NCBI GenBank assembly: GCA_001430745.1
Contig: KQ482061.1
Coordinates: 575,144 to 639,143 of the forward strand
From: Auxenochlorella pyrenoidosa
Taxonomy: Eukaryota; Chlorophyta; Trebouxiophyceae; Chlorellales; Chlorellaceae
DNA: 64,000 nucleotides
Reading direction: 5' to 3'
The stretch's first letter is position 1. Every line of letters begins with the position of its first letter. Made by a program: the position numbers and the translations under genes. Shown in pieces: positions 43,819 to 55,700 of this stretch. The notes under the pieces were generated by a model. The model worked only from the letters and a program-made list of their open reading frames with translations, was not told the origin of the DNA and made no database searches.

Positions 43819-46800
43819 ATGCTAGAAGAAGCGACCAGCACCAAGGACAGCGACAGCAGCGGCTCGCCGGCGGGGCTGAGCTTGGGGAGCCCCCGGCGCG
43901 GTGGCGGCAGCGCCCGCCAGCTGGGGCGGGCATCGCAGTCCACTGCCGAGGTGCTGCTCGCCGCTGTGGACACCGCCTCCTCGGGCTTCGCCCTGCTGCG
44001 CAGCAGGCTGCACCGCGATGTGTTCATAGACCCCGGCCGCCTGCGCACCGTGCGGGCCCTGGGAGAGGGCGCCTTTGGCCGCACACACCGCGCCGAGCTG
44101 GCGCCTGAGGGCGGCTCCGCGCCGCGCGGCGGCAGCACTAGCCGCGCCCGACGTGCCCAGCCGCGGCCCCGGGACGTGGCAGTCAAGACGTTGCGCAAGG
44201 AGCTGCTTGAGAATGCTGAGTCGGTGAGGCGCTTTCCTGAGCCCCGGGGGTGCGGCGGCCGCCTGCTCTGGCGAAAGAAACCAGACTGTACCGCCTGCAC
44301 CATGCTCACTACCACCCTACCGCTCGACGTATTGGATTCTGGTTGCCAGCTCCAACCTGCCTTTGGCTTTGCAGCCAGGCGGTCTGCAGCAGCAGGCTGG
44401 CAGAGCACCGGGTTTGACACGCGCCGCTGGCTCACCGAGCCACAGCCAGGGCTGGGGTGTTTGGCTTGCCGCTCGGCTGCCGCCCCACTGCAACGGACAG
44501 TCCACCCCTGCAGTGCCGACTTAAATGCCGACCTCAGACAGGCATGCATGCCCCATGGTGCCGCAGGTGCTGCTGTTTGTCAAGGAGGTTGAGCTGCTGA
44601 AGACGCTGCGGCACAGGTGGGGCGTGGGAGGGGATGGCACCGCTTCAGTCTCCTGGTGCATTTGCTCGTGGCGGAGCCGGACACTCTGGAGGTTTGCATG
44701 TTGATGCAGGCGCCCTGCTGCCGCGGGCCCAGTGCCCTCACGCACTGCACCTGGGCGGCGGCTTGCCGAGCTTCTGCTGTGCAGGCACATTGTGGAGCTG
44801 GTGGGCTGCAGCTGGCAGCGCAGCAGCCTGGACAGCTCGGTGCGCAGCGGGCACGGCGGCGGGGGCATCAAGACCATCTACTTTGTGCAGGAGTACTGTG
44901 AGCGCGGTGGTGCAGGGCTCCTGTGCTGGCGTGTATGGAGATAGCACTACCCTCATCACGCGCTCTGTGCCTGCAGTTGGTGCCGCCCTGTGCAGCGCAG
45001 CTGCTGGCCCTGCCTGCCACATGCAGCGCGCCGCTCAGTTGCCCACGAGCCATCTTCTGCCCACATCGCCTACCTGCAGGCGCGGGGGGCAGCCTGGGAG
45101 AGCTGGTGCGGCGGCAGATGATCCGGCCCTACAAGCAGCTCTACAGGTGGGCAGGGCAGCGAGGGGGCGGTCCAGCCATGGTTTAGTGAGCAACTGCTAG
45201 CATGGCGCGCGCCCTGTGCCCGTCTGCAGACAGCCGCACCCTCCCTGCGCCCCGACTGCAGCGACGCCGACGCGCTGCGCTGGTGCCTAGGCATTGCCTC
45301 GGCTCTGCAGTACCTGCATGGCCTGGCGCACCCTGTCATGCACCGCGACATCAAGGCAAGCCGCCCCCGCTGTGCTGCTGCGGCCAGCATCGAGCCAGTG
45401 CCTCGTTCAAGGGCAGCTGCAGCCCAGACATGCCACCCGGGCCCACAAGTCTGCAAGCTGGGCCTGTTATCGCATCTCTGGCGCAGCGCCTGCCGGCTGC
45501 CCTGGCCTTGTGGAATGATGCCCCTGTCCCCGCCCCAGCATCACTCTTAACCTCAGCCCCTCTGCAGCTGGATAATCTAATGCTGAGCTGCGCCGATGTG
45601 ACGCGGGCAGATGCCAAGCTTGGCGACTTTGGGCTGGCGAGGCTGGCTGTGGAAGGGGAGCGGCGCAGGAAGGAGGGCCAGCACGCAGCGCACGCGGGAG
45701 CCACGTGAGGGCGGCTGGGCTGGGCGGGCTTGCGTTCTGCCCCTCCGACGCCCGTGTCTTGGTCAGCTGCCGCCATGATGCCGCATTATTGCAGCCCAAC
45801 GAAGCTGCCTGCCTGCTTGCCTGCCTGCGGAGCTGGTCAGGGCCACTTTCCGGGTCTCACCGCCCCTCCGCTGCCCACTCCTCGCAGCACGCGCTTGCCT
45901 CAACCAGGCGGCGTGGAGGGCGCAGCCGTTGGCGAAGCCATCGTGCAGCAGCCCTCGTCGGGCAGCACCAGCAGCAGCAGCAGCAGCGTTTGCAACGTGG
46001 TGGTACTAGCAGGGCCACGGCCTGCTGCCACCCCCCTAGCAGCCCCCGAGGGCTCGGTTTTGCTGGTGGAGCCCACCGGGTGCACCGGCTCTTTCGGCTA
46101 CATGGTGGGTTGGACAAGTGCTCAACACTGCTGACCTGCACGCCCCCGCATGCGCGGGCATGCACGTTCTCAATTCACCATGGTACTTTGCGCGTAGTCA
46201 GCCACGCAGGCACAACTCCTCGCCCAGTTCCGGCCCCACCCTGCCCGCCCCCCTGCACCCATCCACCCCCCGCCCAGGCCCCCGAAGTGCTGCGCAGCCA
46301 GCCGTACGACGCCTCCTGTGACATCTTTTCCCTGGGCATGTGCATGTGAGGCCCTTTGGTGTGGACAGAGAGAGCCTGCGCGGCTCCTGCCCTGACCGCT
46401 GTGAGCAGTCGTCGCAAGGCAGGCACCCCTGTCTGCCCCCTGCCTCCTTCCAACGCAGGCGCAGGCTTGCGTGGCCAGGGGTGGCTCAGATGCAAGGTGG
46501 CGAGGGCCTTGACCCCGTCACATGCCTCCCGCCCGCTGCCTCTGTGCAGGCACAACCTGTTTGCGCGGGTGCTGCCCTCCTTCCAGATCATGCTCCAGGG
46601 CGGGGCGGAGCAGCTGGGGCAGTACGCCGCCCTGGTGAGCTGGGCAGCGGCTACCAGACTGGCAGGCCTGTCCAGCTGTGCCAGCCCTGCCAGCGCATTC
46701 GGAGGCTGTCCCGTCCACGCCTTGGCCAGGCCCTCTGTTAGGCTGCCGGCCTTGCCCGCATCTAGCCCTCGACCCCCTGGCGCTGCAGGCACGGCTGACC

Positions 46801-47182
46801 CGCCCGGCCCTCCCCTTGCTCTCCCCTACGCTGCCAGGTGGCCGACGGCTACCGCCCGCCGCTGCCAGAGGGGCTGCCGCCCGCCCTGGCTGCCCTCATC
46901 AGCGACTGCTGGAAGGGCGAGCCGGGGCTGCGCCCCTCCGCTTCGACAGTGGTGGCGCGCCTGGAGGAAATCCGGGACTCGGGTAGGGAAGGGGGGGGGG
47001 GGGCGGGGATGGGCAGCTGAGGAAGTAAAGGCCCTCTGGGGGCATAACTGCAAGGGGTTCAAGCGCAGCTGACACTTGTCATCTCCTTTTCACTGGTGTC
47101 CCATCAATGCCCCTCGCCCTGCGCAGGTGTGCTAGGACACAGCGCTCACGGGCCGCGGCACAGCTGCTGCGCGGTGATGTAG
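43819..47182 (+). CDS. TKL-like protein kinase with C-terminal CaaX box (tandem copy 2)
   Basis: Eleven in-phase exons give 478 aa: 43819-44223, 44567-44616, 44785-44897, 45080-45146, 45262-45355, 45568-45704, 45888-46104, 46278-46345, 46550-46634, 46838-46982, 47127-47182. Motifs: LGEGAFGRT (Thr where Val is usual), VAVKTLRKEL, FVKEVELLKTL, VMHRDIKLDN, GDFGLAR, SFGYMAPEV. The DFG-APE segment is about 96 residues, with a Ser/Ala-rich insertion. The protein ends HSCCAVM: CAVM is a CaaX box, with a neighbouring cysteine. Exon lengths 50, 67, 68, 85 and 145 are identical to those in the upstream copy, proving tandem duplication. Intron positions differ around HRD: here an intron follows HRDIK with a GC donor (AAG|GCAAGC); the upstream copy has one before VVIHRD instead. 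Confidence 0.92.
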
Positions 47183-47731
47183 CCGCAGCGTCGCCAACCC
47201 ACAATAATGCTGCGTACGGGCGGCCCGGTGCTGCTGGTTCAGTCCCACCAGCCGACCATTAATAGAACGAACACAAAGCAGAGCGTGCTTCAGACGGTGT
47301 CCACGCTCTGCATTCAGAGCTGCCAATTTTGACACGCGCGCACTCCAGTCCTGCTCCACCCTGCCCCTCCCCCTGTGCTGCATGCCTTGACTGCCTCTCT
47401 CAGCCGCTGCGAATAAAAAACAAAACGGGCCCAAACGTTGTAATTCATTCCTCCCCAACCTGATGAATCTTCATGCACTCGCCCCTCCCCGGCCTGTTGT
47501 GCTAGTCGGACTAGGCATGTTTCATTTTCATATAGTCCTTTTGGCAATTTAGCCAACCTATATCATTTGCACGCTTGCCAGCCTGCACGTGCGATGAATC
47601 CAACATCCTGGAGGCCTGCGTTTTGTTACTACAACCTACGGGTCAGGTTCAGAGTCATCAGCACATGCTGGATGCCACCCGTGAATCCAACATGAATGTG
47701 CCGCGCACGGCCTGCTTTTGTCACGGCGCTG
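47183..47731. other. convergent 3' UTR region
   Basis: The spacer lies between the second kinase and the convergent GT8 gene. It is noticeably AT-richer than the genes. Apart from the TGTAA at 47439 nothing specific is seen. Confidence 0.45.
47439..47443 (+). terminator. TGTAA polyadenylation signal
   Basis: TGTAA lies about 257 nt after the stop of the second tandem kinase. Confidence 0.5.
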
Positions 47732-50684
47732 TCAACTTAGCTGCAGCCGGACGAGGCTTGCAGGTGGTCCAGGGTGTACACGACAGCTGTGCACCCTCCA
47801 CCACAGCTCCACCAGCTCGCGGTGCTGGTCGTGCTCTGCAGAGGGGCAGGGCTACCGAACTCGGCGAGCCTGCTGTGATGGCAGGGAAGGAGGCAGCAGT
47901 TGGGCCGGCCCGCCTCTGCCACCTCCAATCACTGCCTGAGGCAGCGTCCATCGCACCGCCAGCATGCATGACACCGGCACAGCGCAGCCTGGCGCGAAAC
48001 TGTTTGCTTGGAGCTGGCTGCGCGCTGCGCATGCCCGCCCATGCTCTGCGGCGCGCAGGCTGCACGCGCTGCCTTGGAATGCACTGCAGCCAGGCGGACG
48101 GACCAAAGCACCTGCATCAGCAAATCGGACCTCTAGAGGGGAGCCTCACCAGGGTGGTCCCTCTGCCAGGGCTTGGCATCCGTGTAGTGAAGCACCGCCA
48201 CCTCGCCCCACAGCTCCTGCACAACCAATGAGCCAGCAAGCATGGTTTCCAAGTCAGTGCAGCACCGCTGCCTGTGGGTGGGGCCCCACAAGCGATTAGC
48301 GCGGCTATAACAGCAGCACAGCCAGCTTGAGTGCAGTAGATGCTGCCTCTGTGAGTTGCAACAGCAGCCCCCTTGAGCGACCATCCCAGGCACACGACAC
48401 CCATGCCTGCAGGGCAGGACGTTCAAGGTGCTGCCACAAACCGGCGCGCTGCCACCAGCACCCCACACCTTCCACAGCTGCGGGTGGTGTTGCTTGATGC
48501 CTTTCTGGCAGTTGAATGTGTGCGGGAGCGGCTGCCAGGACTCCTGAAGGACGGCCGGGCAAGTCAGCAGAATCGCACCAAGTGAAAACGCAGCCATGCA
48601 CTGCCACAGTGCTGTCGTCAGCGTTTTGCACTGTCAGCCAGCCAACGGCGCCCAGCCCTACCGCCTAGATGGTGCCAACCCCCTCAAACGGTGGCCATCG
48701 GAGCATGCCTTGCCTTGTAGACTGCATTGAGGAAGTCCTGTTCGGCATAGCCGCCAATGGGCACCGTGCCAGCGTCCAGCAGCGCACCAAACCGGGCCAG
48801 CTCGGCAGCAGAGGGCGCCATGACAAAGAAGCCTGCAGCTGGGGCAAAGCAGGTGTTCATTTTAATTGCTTGTTGGACCCTATCCAGCCACCCTACCAAC
48901 TCTGCCCTCGCAGGAGTGCTGGGCCGTTCGAACAAGAGCTCGCAAGGTGATGCAGCCTCAAGAATGGTGACTTGGCAACAACCCCTGGCCCGCAGGCACC
49001 GCGGTTCGCCTGCGTTGAAGTAGCAGCGCTGGTGGGGGAAGAAGAGGGGGCAGGCGTCGCGCTCCGCCTGCGACTTGCGCCCCGCCGTGCAGTCCGGCGC
49101 TGCGCAGCAGTGGGAGGGTAGGGTGCCAAAACACGGGTGTCGGTGCTTAGGGGAATGCGTGCATCGCTGCCATCGTGCACAACCCAGGCACCCTTGCAAA
49201 CAGGTGGCGCAGCTGCCGGGCTCGCCCTTTCTAGCCTGCCCACCCGCGTAGAAGCCGGGAGGCAGGTCAAAGAGGGCATCAAGGTTGCGCAGCACAAGCA
49301 TGTCTGCATCCAGGTAAACCAGCCTGCGCTGGCAGCCAGAGGGTTGTTCGTGAGTTCAAAAAAAGTTGGAGGGACCTTTAGGCGGGCAGGGGTGCAGCGA
49401 CGTGCCTCCCGCCTGCGCGCAGCATGGCAGCATTGCTGCAGGCTTGCTGCTCACGCTGGGGAGGCAGATGCACAGCAGCCGCCTGCCCAACCCATCATCG
49501 GAAGGGACCGCAAAGTGAGGTGGCGGGGCAGGCCAGGCTGGCATGAGGGGCTCACCGCTCGTGCCCCTCCAGCTCCCACAGCCGCAGCTTGGTCCAGCAC
49601 TCGGCATACAGCGGCAGCTTGTAAGCAGCATAGTCGTGGCGGCCTGCGGGGCAGTGTTTCCTTGGTTGAGCTCTGCCAAATCGCAAAGAAACTTGCGACG
49701 GAGACCCAGGGTCTTGCCTGGGCAGCGGGCGGCATGCATGGGGCGCTGCAGGAGACGCGCCAGCCCTGAGAAAGGCAGCCTGCGGTCCTTGTCCTGAGGA
49801 CCCGGCTAATCAGTGCCCCAATCTAGCAAGGCAGCGCACAATGGGCCCCACTGGCTCGGCCTTGCCCCTCCTCCCTATCCCAAGCCCTACCCGGGGGCCT
49901 GTAGCGCTCGACCGCCAGCGGCTTGCACCCCGTCTCCGCCTCCAGCGCCGTCACTGCTGCAGAGGAGAGGGTGTCTGCGGTGTAGATGACGAGCAGCGGG
50001 TGCCTGCTGCCCACCGCCTGCAAGCTGCGTGCCAAGGCCTGCACGCCCGACAGGTAGCCGTCCCTGCAGGGCAGGTGGGGCGACAAGAGACCCACGATGA
50101 CAGGCTGAGATGAGGGCGCAGGCTGGGGATAGGCAAGGTGGGGCCAAGTGGCAGGAGTGAGTGCTTGCCGCCAGGGTGGACTCAGCCCTGCTTGGCTGTA
50201 CCAAGGCAAGGACGGGCCCAAGCCACTATCTGGAGCAGCAGAGCGCATACGTGTCCTGATGGCCCATGCTATATCCTGCTGGGGGGCCCGGCCTGGCAAG
50301 CGCAACCAGCCGGGCCAGGAGCCATGCAAGCGCATAGGCACAGGCAGGCAGAGCCGAGCACCTGGTCAGCAGTGTGGCGTAGGCAAAACGCCGGCGAGCG
50401 TCAGTCGGCGACGGCGGCTCTGCTGCGGCTGCGCCTTCGAGCGCGTTGCCCAGCGCAGCAGGGGGCAGGATGCCGGGCGCTGATTGCGCCAGTGAACCCA
50501 GGCTCCCTGCGCTGCTGCTCTCGCTCATTGAGCTTGCCGATTCGTGATGGCCTCCGGGAAAGTGGGCAGTGAGCAGCTGCATTGAAGGCGCTGCGCATGC
50601 CGTGGCGCCAGCAAAACCCCCGCCAGCGGCGGCGCTGGCAGCAGCGGAGGCATCGAGGCTGTATGGCACAGCAGAAGGGGCCAT
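47732..50684 (-). CDS. GT8 glycosyltransferase, galactinol-synthase-like
   Basis: Nine in-phase exons give 372 aa: 50362-50684, 49891-50063, 49556-49643, 49244-49323, 49010-49099, 48714-48832, 48469-48543, 48150-48216, 47732-47835. GT8 landmarks in order: RFAYATLLTR, YLSGVQALARSL, LYAECWTKLRLWEL, the metal-binding DxD in LVYLDADM (about 200-202), LFDLPPGFYA, CYFNAGFFVMAPS, YAEQDFLNAVYK, and HYTDAKPW near 326-333, whose His binds the metal and Lys the diphosphate. The order and the Cys-containing insert before YFNAG resemble galactinol synthase more than glycogenin. Reaction inferred: UDP-galactose plus myo-inositol to galactinol. The raffinose synthase 2 kb beyond its start would use that product. 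Two introns have GC donors (after 49010 and 48714), each inside a conserved motif. Confidence 0.9.
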
Positions 50685-51319
50685 GGCACCTGGCAAACAA
50701 GGGCAGTGGTGGCAAGAAAGATGTTGACAAGGCGGGCAAGGAGGCAGGTGCCGCTGTTTGGGAGGCTGAGACACCTTTGGCTTGCTCCTTGGCACATTGA
50801 CCTTGCACTGAAGCTGGGGCAAGCAAGCCTAGGTTGCGGCTGGCTCCTCCCTGCCCTGCTGCCCATGCTGCGCTCGACAGCTGCTCGACAGACCGCGACA
50901 TGGCTGAAACCAGGCATGCAGCAGCAAATTGATTGCATTCGTTGTACAATGACGCTTTCCAAGGGCAGGCCAAGGGCAAGGATCCAAGGCGGGCACTGAG
51001 CAGGCTCCAGCCCTGGCAGCGCCCGCCGAGGGCGTAGGCAGCGCCGTCAAGGGCATTTGCAAGCTGATCTGGGCGCTTCTGCCGCTGCTTGCAGAATAAG
51101 CCTATAGAGCAAATAAAGGGTGATAGATCTTCAGAGAAGCTGGCGAGCCTAACCTGTGGGGCGTTTCCCGACAAGTTTGCGGGCATTGCTTTGATGCCTG
51201 CAGCGGGAGCGCGGCAGGTGAGCGTGGTGGCAGATGCGTCGGAGAACCTCGCTGCTTTCATAGCCACACTCACAGCGTTCGAGGGTCACAAGAACACGCA
51301 ATCAGAAGCGCTTTGCAGC
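50685..51319. other. divergent promoter region
   Basis: This spacer separates the starts of the GT8 gene (minus) and the twin-CX9C gene (plus). The plus-strand frame is open upstream to about 51195, so that gene may start earlier than annotated. Confidence 0.4.
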
Positions 51320-52344
51320 ATGCCGAGCGAGGAAGCGCCTGTGGCGGCAAGCAGCAGTAGCGCGGAGCTGGCGGAGCCGAGCACTAGCGCTGCAGATGTG
51401 AAAGTGGGAGAAGAGCGCAGGGTGAGTCCCGCGCGAGCGACAGGGTCGGGGCCTCCTCGAGGAGCGGCGCTGGCGGCAGCTCTTGGCGGCAGGGGTGGCA
51501 TTGTCTGCATTGACAGCGAAAGGCCAGCGACCTGTTGCTCCTTTGATTGTCGTGCCCTGCAGGCAAACTGTGTGGTTGCCTTTGACGCCCTCTGGTTCTG
51601 CTACTGTGAGTAATGAGAGGACCCGGGGCGGGAGGGCTGCGCTGCGCTCCCTGCTGCTTTTTGCAGCGGCCAGCGCTGCCTGCAGCCTGCCTCGCCGACT
51701 CTGCCTAGTCCACAGCTGCCGCGCAGCTGTTGCTTGCTAATAGGTGCAACACTTTGCTGTGTGCAGCACCAGGCTATCAGCTGCGGGAATACTACATCAA
51801 TGGCAAGGTGGACGACTGCTCCTCAAAGTGGACAGACTTGATAGACTGCCTCAAGCGCAAGACAACAAAGTACAAGGATGAGGTGGGGGCCGGGGGCGGG
51901 GCGGGCGGGGCAGGGCCAGGCAGCGGGGGCTGCGCCTGCTTCGTGCCATGAGCGCCGGGTGAGATCACTTGGGCAGGGGTGTTTGTGCAGTGCCTCGCCT
52001 GGCACCACAGAGCAGCGCAACTGCGCTTAGGTGCTTGCGCTCCGTCTGTACAGTCCTTCCCTGCGCGCTGACCGGGGGTTCCGGGCACGCCTGCTCTCAA
52101 TCTGCAAGGCCCAGGCCCGCCCAACCTGTGCCCGCCCTGCCCTGCTGCCATGCAGGTGCTTCAAGCAGACTCCGAGAGGCGGCACCCGGTGTGGGACGTC
52201 CGCACGCATGCAGAGGCCGAGGCGTTTTGGAACCGAGAGTTTGGGCACCTGGCGGGGGGGGCGGGCGGCGCGGCAGCGGCAGCGCCGGGTGGCGGCGCCG
52301 AGGGCGGCGAGGGGCACCACAGCGGGCGGCCCACCCTTGTGTGA
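51320..52344 (+). CDS. twin-CX9C protein, DUF3128/Emi1 family
   Basis: Four in-phase exons give 149 aa: 51320-51421, 51563-51605, 51767-51882, 52156-52344. The core holds two CX9C units: C-VVAFDALWF-C and C-SSKWTDLID-C, separated by YYINGKVDD. This pattern and the sequence around it match the DUF3128/Emi1 family. Twin-CX9C proteins are usually imported into the mitochondrial intermembrane space and oxidised by Mia40/Erv1. The N-terminal third is Ser/Ala/Glu-rich and the C-terminus Gly/Ala-rich, both probably disordered. I chose the ATG at 51320 (MPSEEAP); another in-frame ATG lies about 125 nt upstream. All introns are GT-AG. Confidence 0.85.
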
Positions 52345-52701
52345 AGCGAAGCCGCGCTGGCTTACTTCGCTGCCCACCCTGACTCTGCCCTCCGTGACTG
52401 TACCACTGGACTGTTACAAGCTGCTGCAAAAATATCGGCATAATGTATGTCGGAAGGAACGTGTACACAGGGACGTCAGGCCATCATTTGTGAGGGAGTG
52501 TAGGGAGGGCACGAGCATAGCTAACAAGCATACTTGGTTGAGATCACGCTATGGAGGCGCACATGGGCAGTATGCAATCAGGTCTGCATTTTTCGCGCGA
52601 GACCGCTGGACTGCTGAGCGCTGGTACAAAGGGCCCAGGTGCGGCTGGGGCAGCAGGCGCGCCAAGGGTGTAGCAGCCGCTCACGGCGAGGCACTGCGCG
52701 C
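52345..52701. other. convergent 3' UTR region
   Basis: The spacer lies between the twin-CX9C gene and the convergent raffinose synthase. It contains the minus-strand TGTAA at 52414-52418 and no reliable coding frame. Confidence 0.45.
52414..52418 (-). terminator. TGTAA polyadenylation signal
   Basis: TGTAA on the minus strand lies about 285 nt after the raffinose synthase stop. Confidence 0.45.
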
Positions 52702-55700
52702 TCAAAACTGGACGGCGCAGTCGGCGGCAGCGCCTGCCGGCCGGCCCTCTGCAGGGGCGGCCAGCTCAAAGGTGAGTGCGGCGCGCTCTGCATCATAGGA
52801 GAAGGGCACCTGCTGGCCGGCCACCACCACGCCGGTGGGCTCGTGCGAGCAGTAGCAGAGCACGGTGCCGGCGCCGCGCAGGCTCAGCGCCGCGCGGGCG
52901 GGCTGCACATCGTAGCCGTCGTCACTGTGCCCGCCGGAGATGGAGCAGCTGTGGCCGAGGGGAGGGAGGGGATGGGAGGAGGGCACGCGGGCTGGGCACG
53001 AGGCAAACAGGGGGCGATCGGTCGCAGGGAGCCAGGCGGCTAGGGGGAGAGTGTTGGGCACTCATCCCAGGAACCAGGTGGGCACCGCCAGGCTGCTCCT
53101 GCATCTCCCCGCAGAGCGTTTATATACTGACCTGAGCACCGCGCCGCCGGCGTTGAGCATGTTGGTCAGGCCAATGGGGGCAAACAGCACGCCGCCCGCC
53201 TCGACCAGCGGGGACAGCGTGACGACGTCGCTGCCGCCGCCGCCCGGCAGGCGCACCTCCAGGCCATCGCCCGCCCCCAGCAGCCGCAGCTCCTGGCAAG
53301 GGGGAGGGCGGGGCGGGTGCGGAGGGTTAAACACGGACTGAGGGCAGGTGCTGTTTGCGGGGGTACGAGGAGTGGGGGCCGGCAGGCGGATGTGTCGCCA
53401 CACCCAACCAGCACCCCAAGCCAGCACCAGCCCGCCGCCCGCTTCCCCAGCCGGGACCGCACGGCCCCTCACCTTGGTGCTGTTAAGGTAGGCAGCAAAC
53501 AGCTCCGCCGTACCAGCCAGCACCGGGGCGTCGCTGGGGCGCACGCTGGCGGCCAGCGCGGGTGGCGACGCGTCGTGCGTGTTGAAGCGGCGCAGCGAGC
53601 GCTCGTAGGCGGAGCCCTGGATGTTGAAGCAGGCGACGACGGCGGTGACGGCGTTGGCGTTCCACACCTGAGGCCATGGGAGGGGTGCGGTGGGGTGGGG
53701 TTGGGGTGTAGGAGGGTTCTCAGGCAAGCCAGACAAGGACACACCGATGCCACAGAGCACTCTCGAAGCGGCAGGTCGTGGCTGCAAGGCGGAGCGCCCG
53801 GCAGTGCAGGCGGCATTGGCCCTGGCCCCACCATCCCCGCCTCGCCAAGACTGGGCGCACCTTGAGCGGGGTGGTGCCGTCACGGCTGACATCGGCAAAC
53901 AGGCAGTCGGCTGTAGGGCGGCCGGGCAGGCGGCAGCGCAGCACTGCAGGAGGAAGGCGCAGTCAGCGAGCCTCCTTGGACACAAACCAGTCTGACGGCT
54001 ACCGCGGTCCATGCTGGCCATGCCTGAGGGGTGCGCAGCATGCCAGGCGGAGCGCAGGGCCAGACCTGAGCCGTCGGGCAGCACCAGGCGGCGCAGCAGG
54101 GAGAAGTCGTGGCGGCCGGGGCGGTCGGAAACGTAGATCGGGCCCCCTGCAGGGGTGTCAGGGGGCATGCGGCGCAGCAGTGGACGCGCAGCAGGTTGTT
54201 TTTGCACAGGCCTGGTAGGCAGGCGGGCCACTTGATGTCAATAGATGCCAGCAGGCGCTGTGCAGGCGCCACGGCGCCTCACCAGACACCGCTCGCGCGG
54301 TGGCGTGCAGCAGCGCCTTGTCGTGCAGGCTGTGGAACATGTCTGCGGGCCGGGGGCGGGGGTGGAGAGAAGCCGTGGTGTGGGCCAACCGAGCCTTGCC
54401 TGCCATGAGGTGTGCCCCTCTTGTGAAGGGGCAGCCTTCTGTCATGCAGCCCACCTCGCACCGTCCTTCCCAGGGCAGCCTCTTGGCCCCTACACTCACC
54501 CCAGTCGGGGATAACAAGCGCGCCAAAGAAGATCGAGTTGTAGCCGCAATTTGCGATGTGCGCCTGCCAGTTGGGGTTGGGGGGCGGAGGGCAGAGGGCG
54601 TGAGTGACTGCCTGCATGAGAGAGGGCAGTCCTTAACCTTGCAAACCCCGGCGACAACCAGTGCGGAACAGCCAGCCGGGCTGTGCGGGACCCACCAGGT
54701 GTGACTCAGGCCGCGTGGGGTAGAAGTCATCTGCGGCAGCATGGGGAAGCAGCGCCAGCATGAGGCTCAGCGGATGCAGGGGAGGGGGCAGGTAGTGGAC
54801 ACCTCCTCGCGCATGTCAGCTACCTGCGCAAGCTTGGGCGTGCCAGCCAGGACCAGGCCTGTCAGGCGGGAAGCAACGGAGCAGCTGCCGCACCCGACAC
54901 CCGCGCCAGGTTGGTCTCCTCCATGCGGTACAGATCCTCAGTGGAGTGGCACATGCAGTTGATCTGCACACAGAAAGCCAGGGCGGACTCCTCAAAGCAG
55001 GGGCGGCGCCCATGGGCGGCGCGGCCAGCTGGGGGCAGCCAGGCGTGGCGACTGGGGCATGCTGCGGGGCCGCATTGGAGCCACGACACGCCCGCGGGCG
55101 GTGCGCTCGAGGGCGGTGACAGCGCCCGGCGGCGGCCCCCCGCCCACCAGGTGGTTGCCCGGAAAGTGGCGCCGGGCCGAGGCCTCCAGGCTGGAGTGGT
55201 AGGCAGCCGCCAGCGCAGGTCCGCCGCCGCACCCGGCGCCGCTGCCCAGCAGGCCGACTGTCGACTGCACATCCACCTGCAGTGGCGCAGGGGCATGCGG
55301 CGATGCAGTGTACACTGTTGAGCGTCCGGGCCCAGCGCAGCAGGGCCCAGCACTGGCGCACCCGCCTGAGCTCAAGCGCCATGCAACCGCAAAGCATGCC
55401 ATTTGGTGCGTGTCGCAGTCTCCACGCGCCCGCTAGACCATCCCAGCGGTGCGATGGATGCGCCCCTTGCCTTGACGCCGTTCACGCCGCAGCCAGCCAG
55501 GTACGAGTGCATGTCCTCGTGCAGCTGCCAAGGGTCGGCAGGCAGGCCCACACCGCTGCAAGCGTGCAGCAGGCAGGGAGTCTTTCAGCATCCAGTCACA
55601 TACATGCCCAGCTCTGACTGACGTGCGACATGCTGTGCAACCCAGGCAAGCTGTGCAGCACACGCAGCACACACTCAGCAGCTTGGTCCAATCGTACCGC

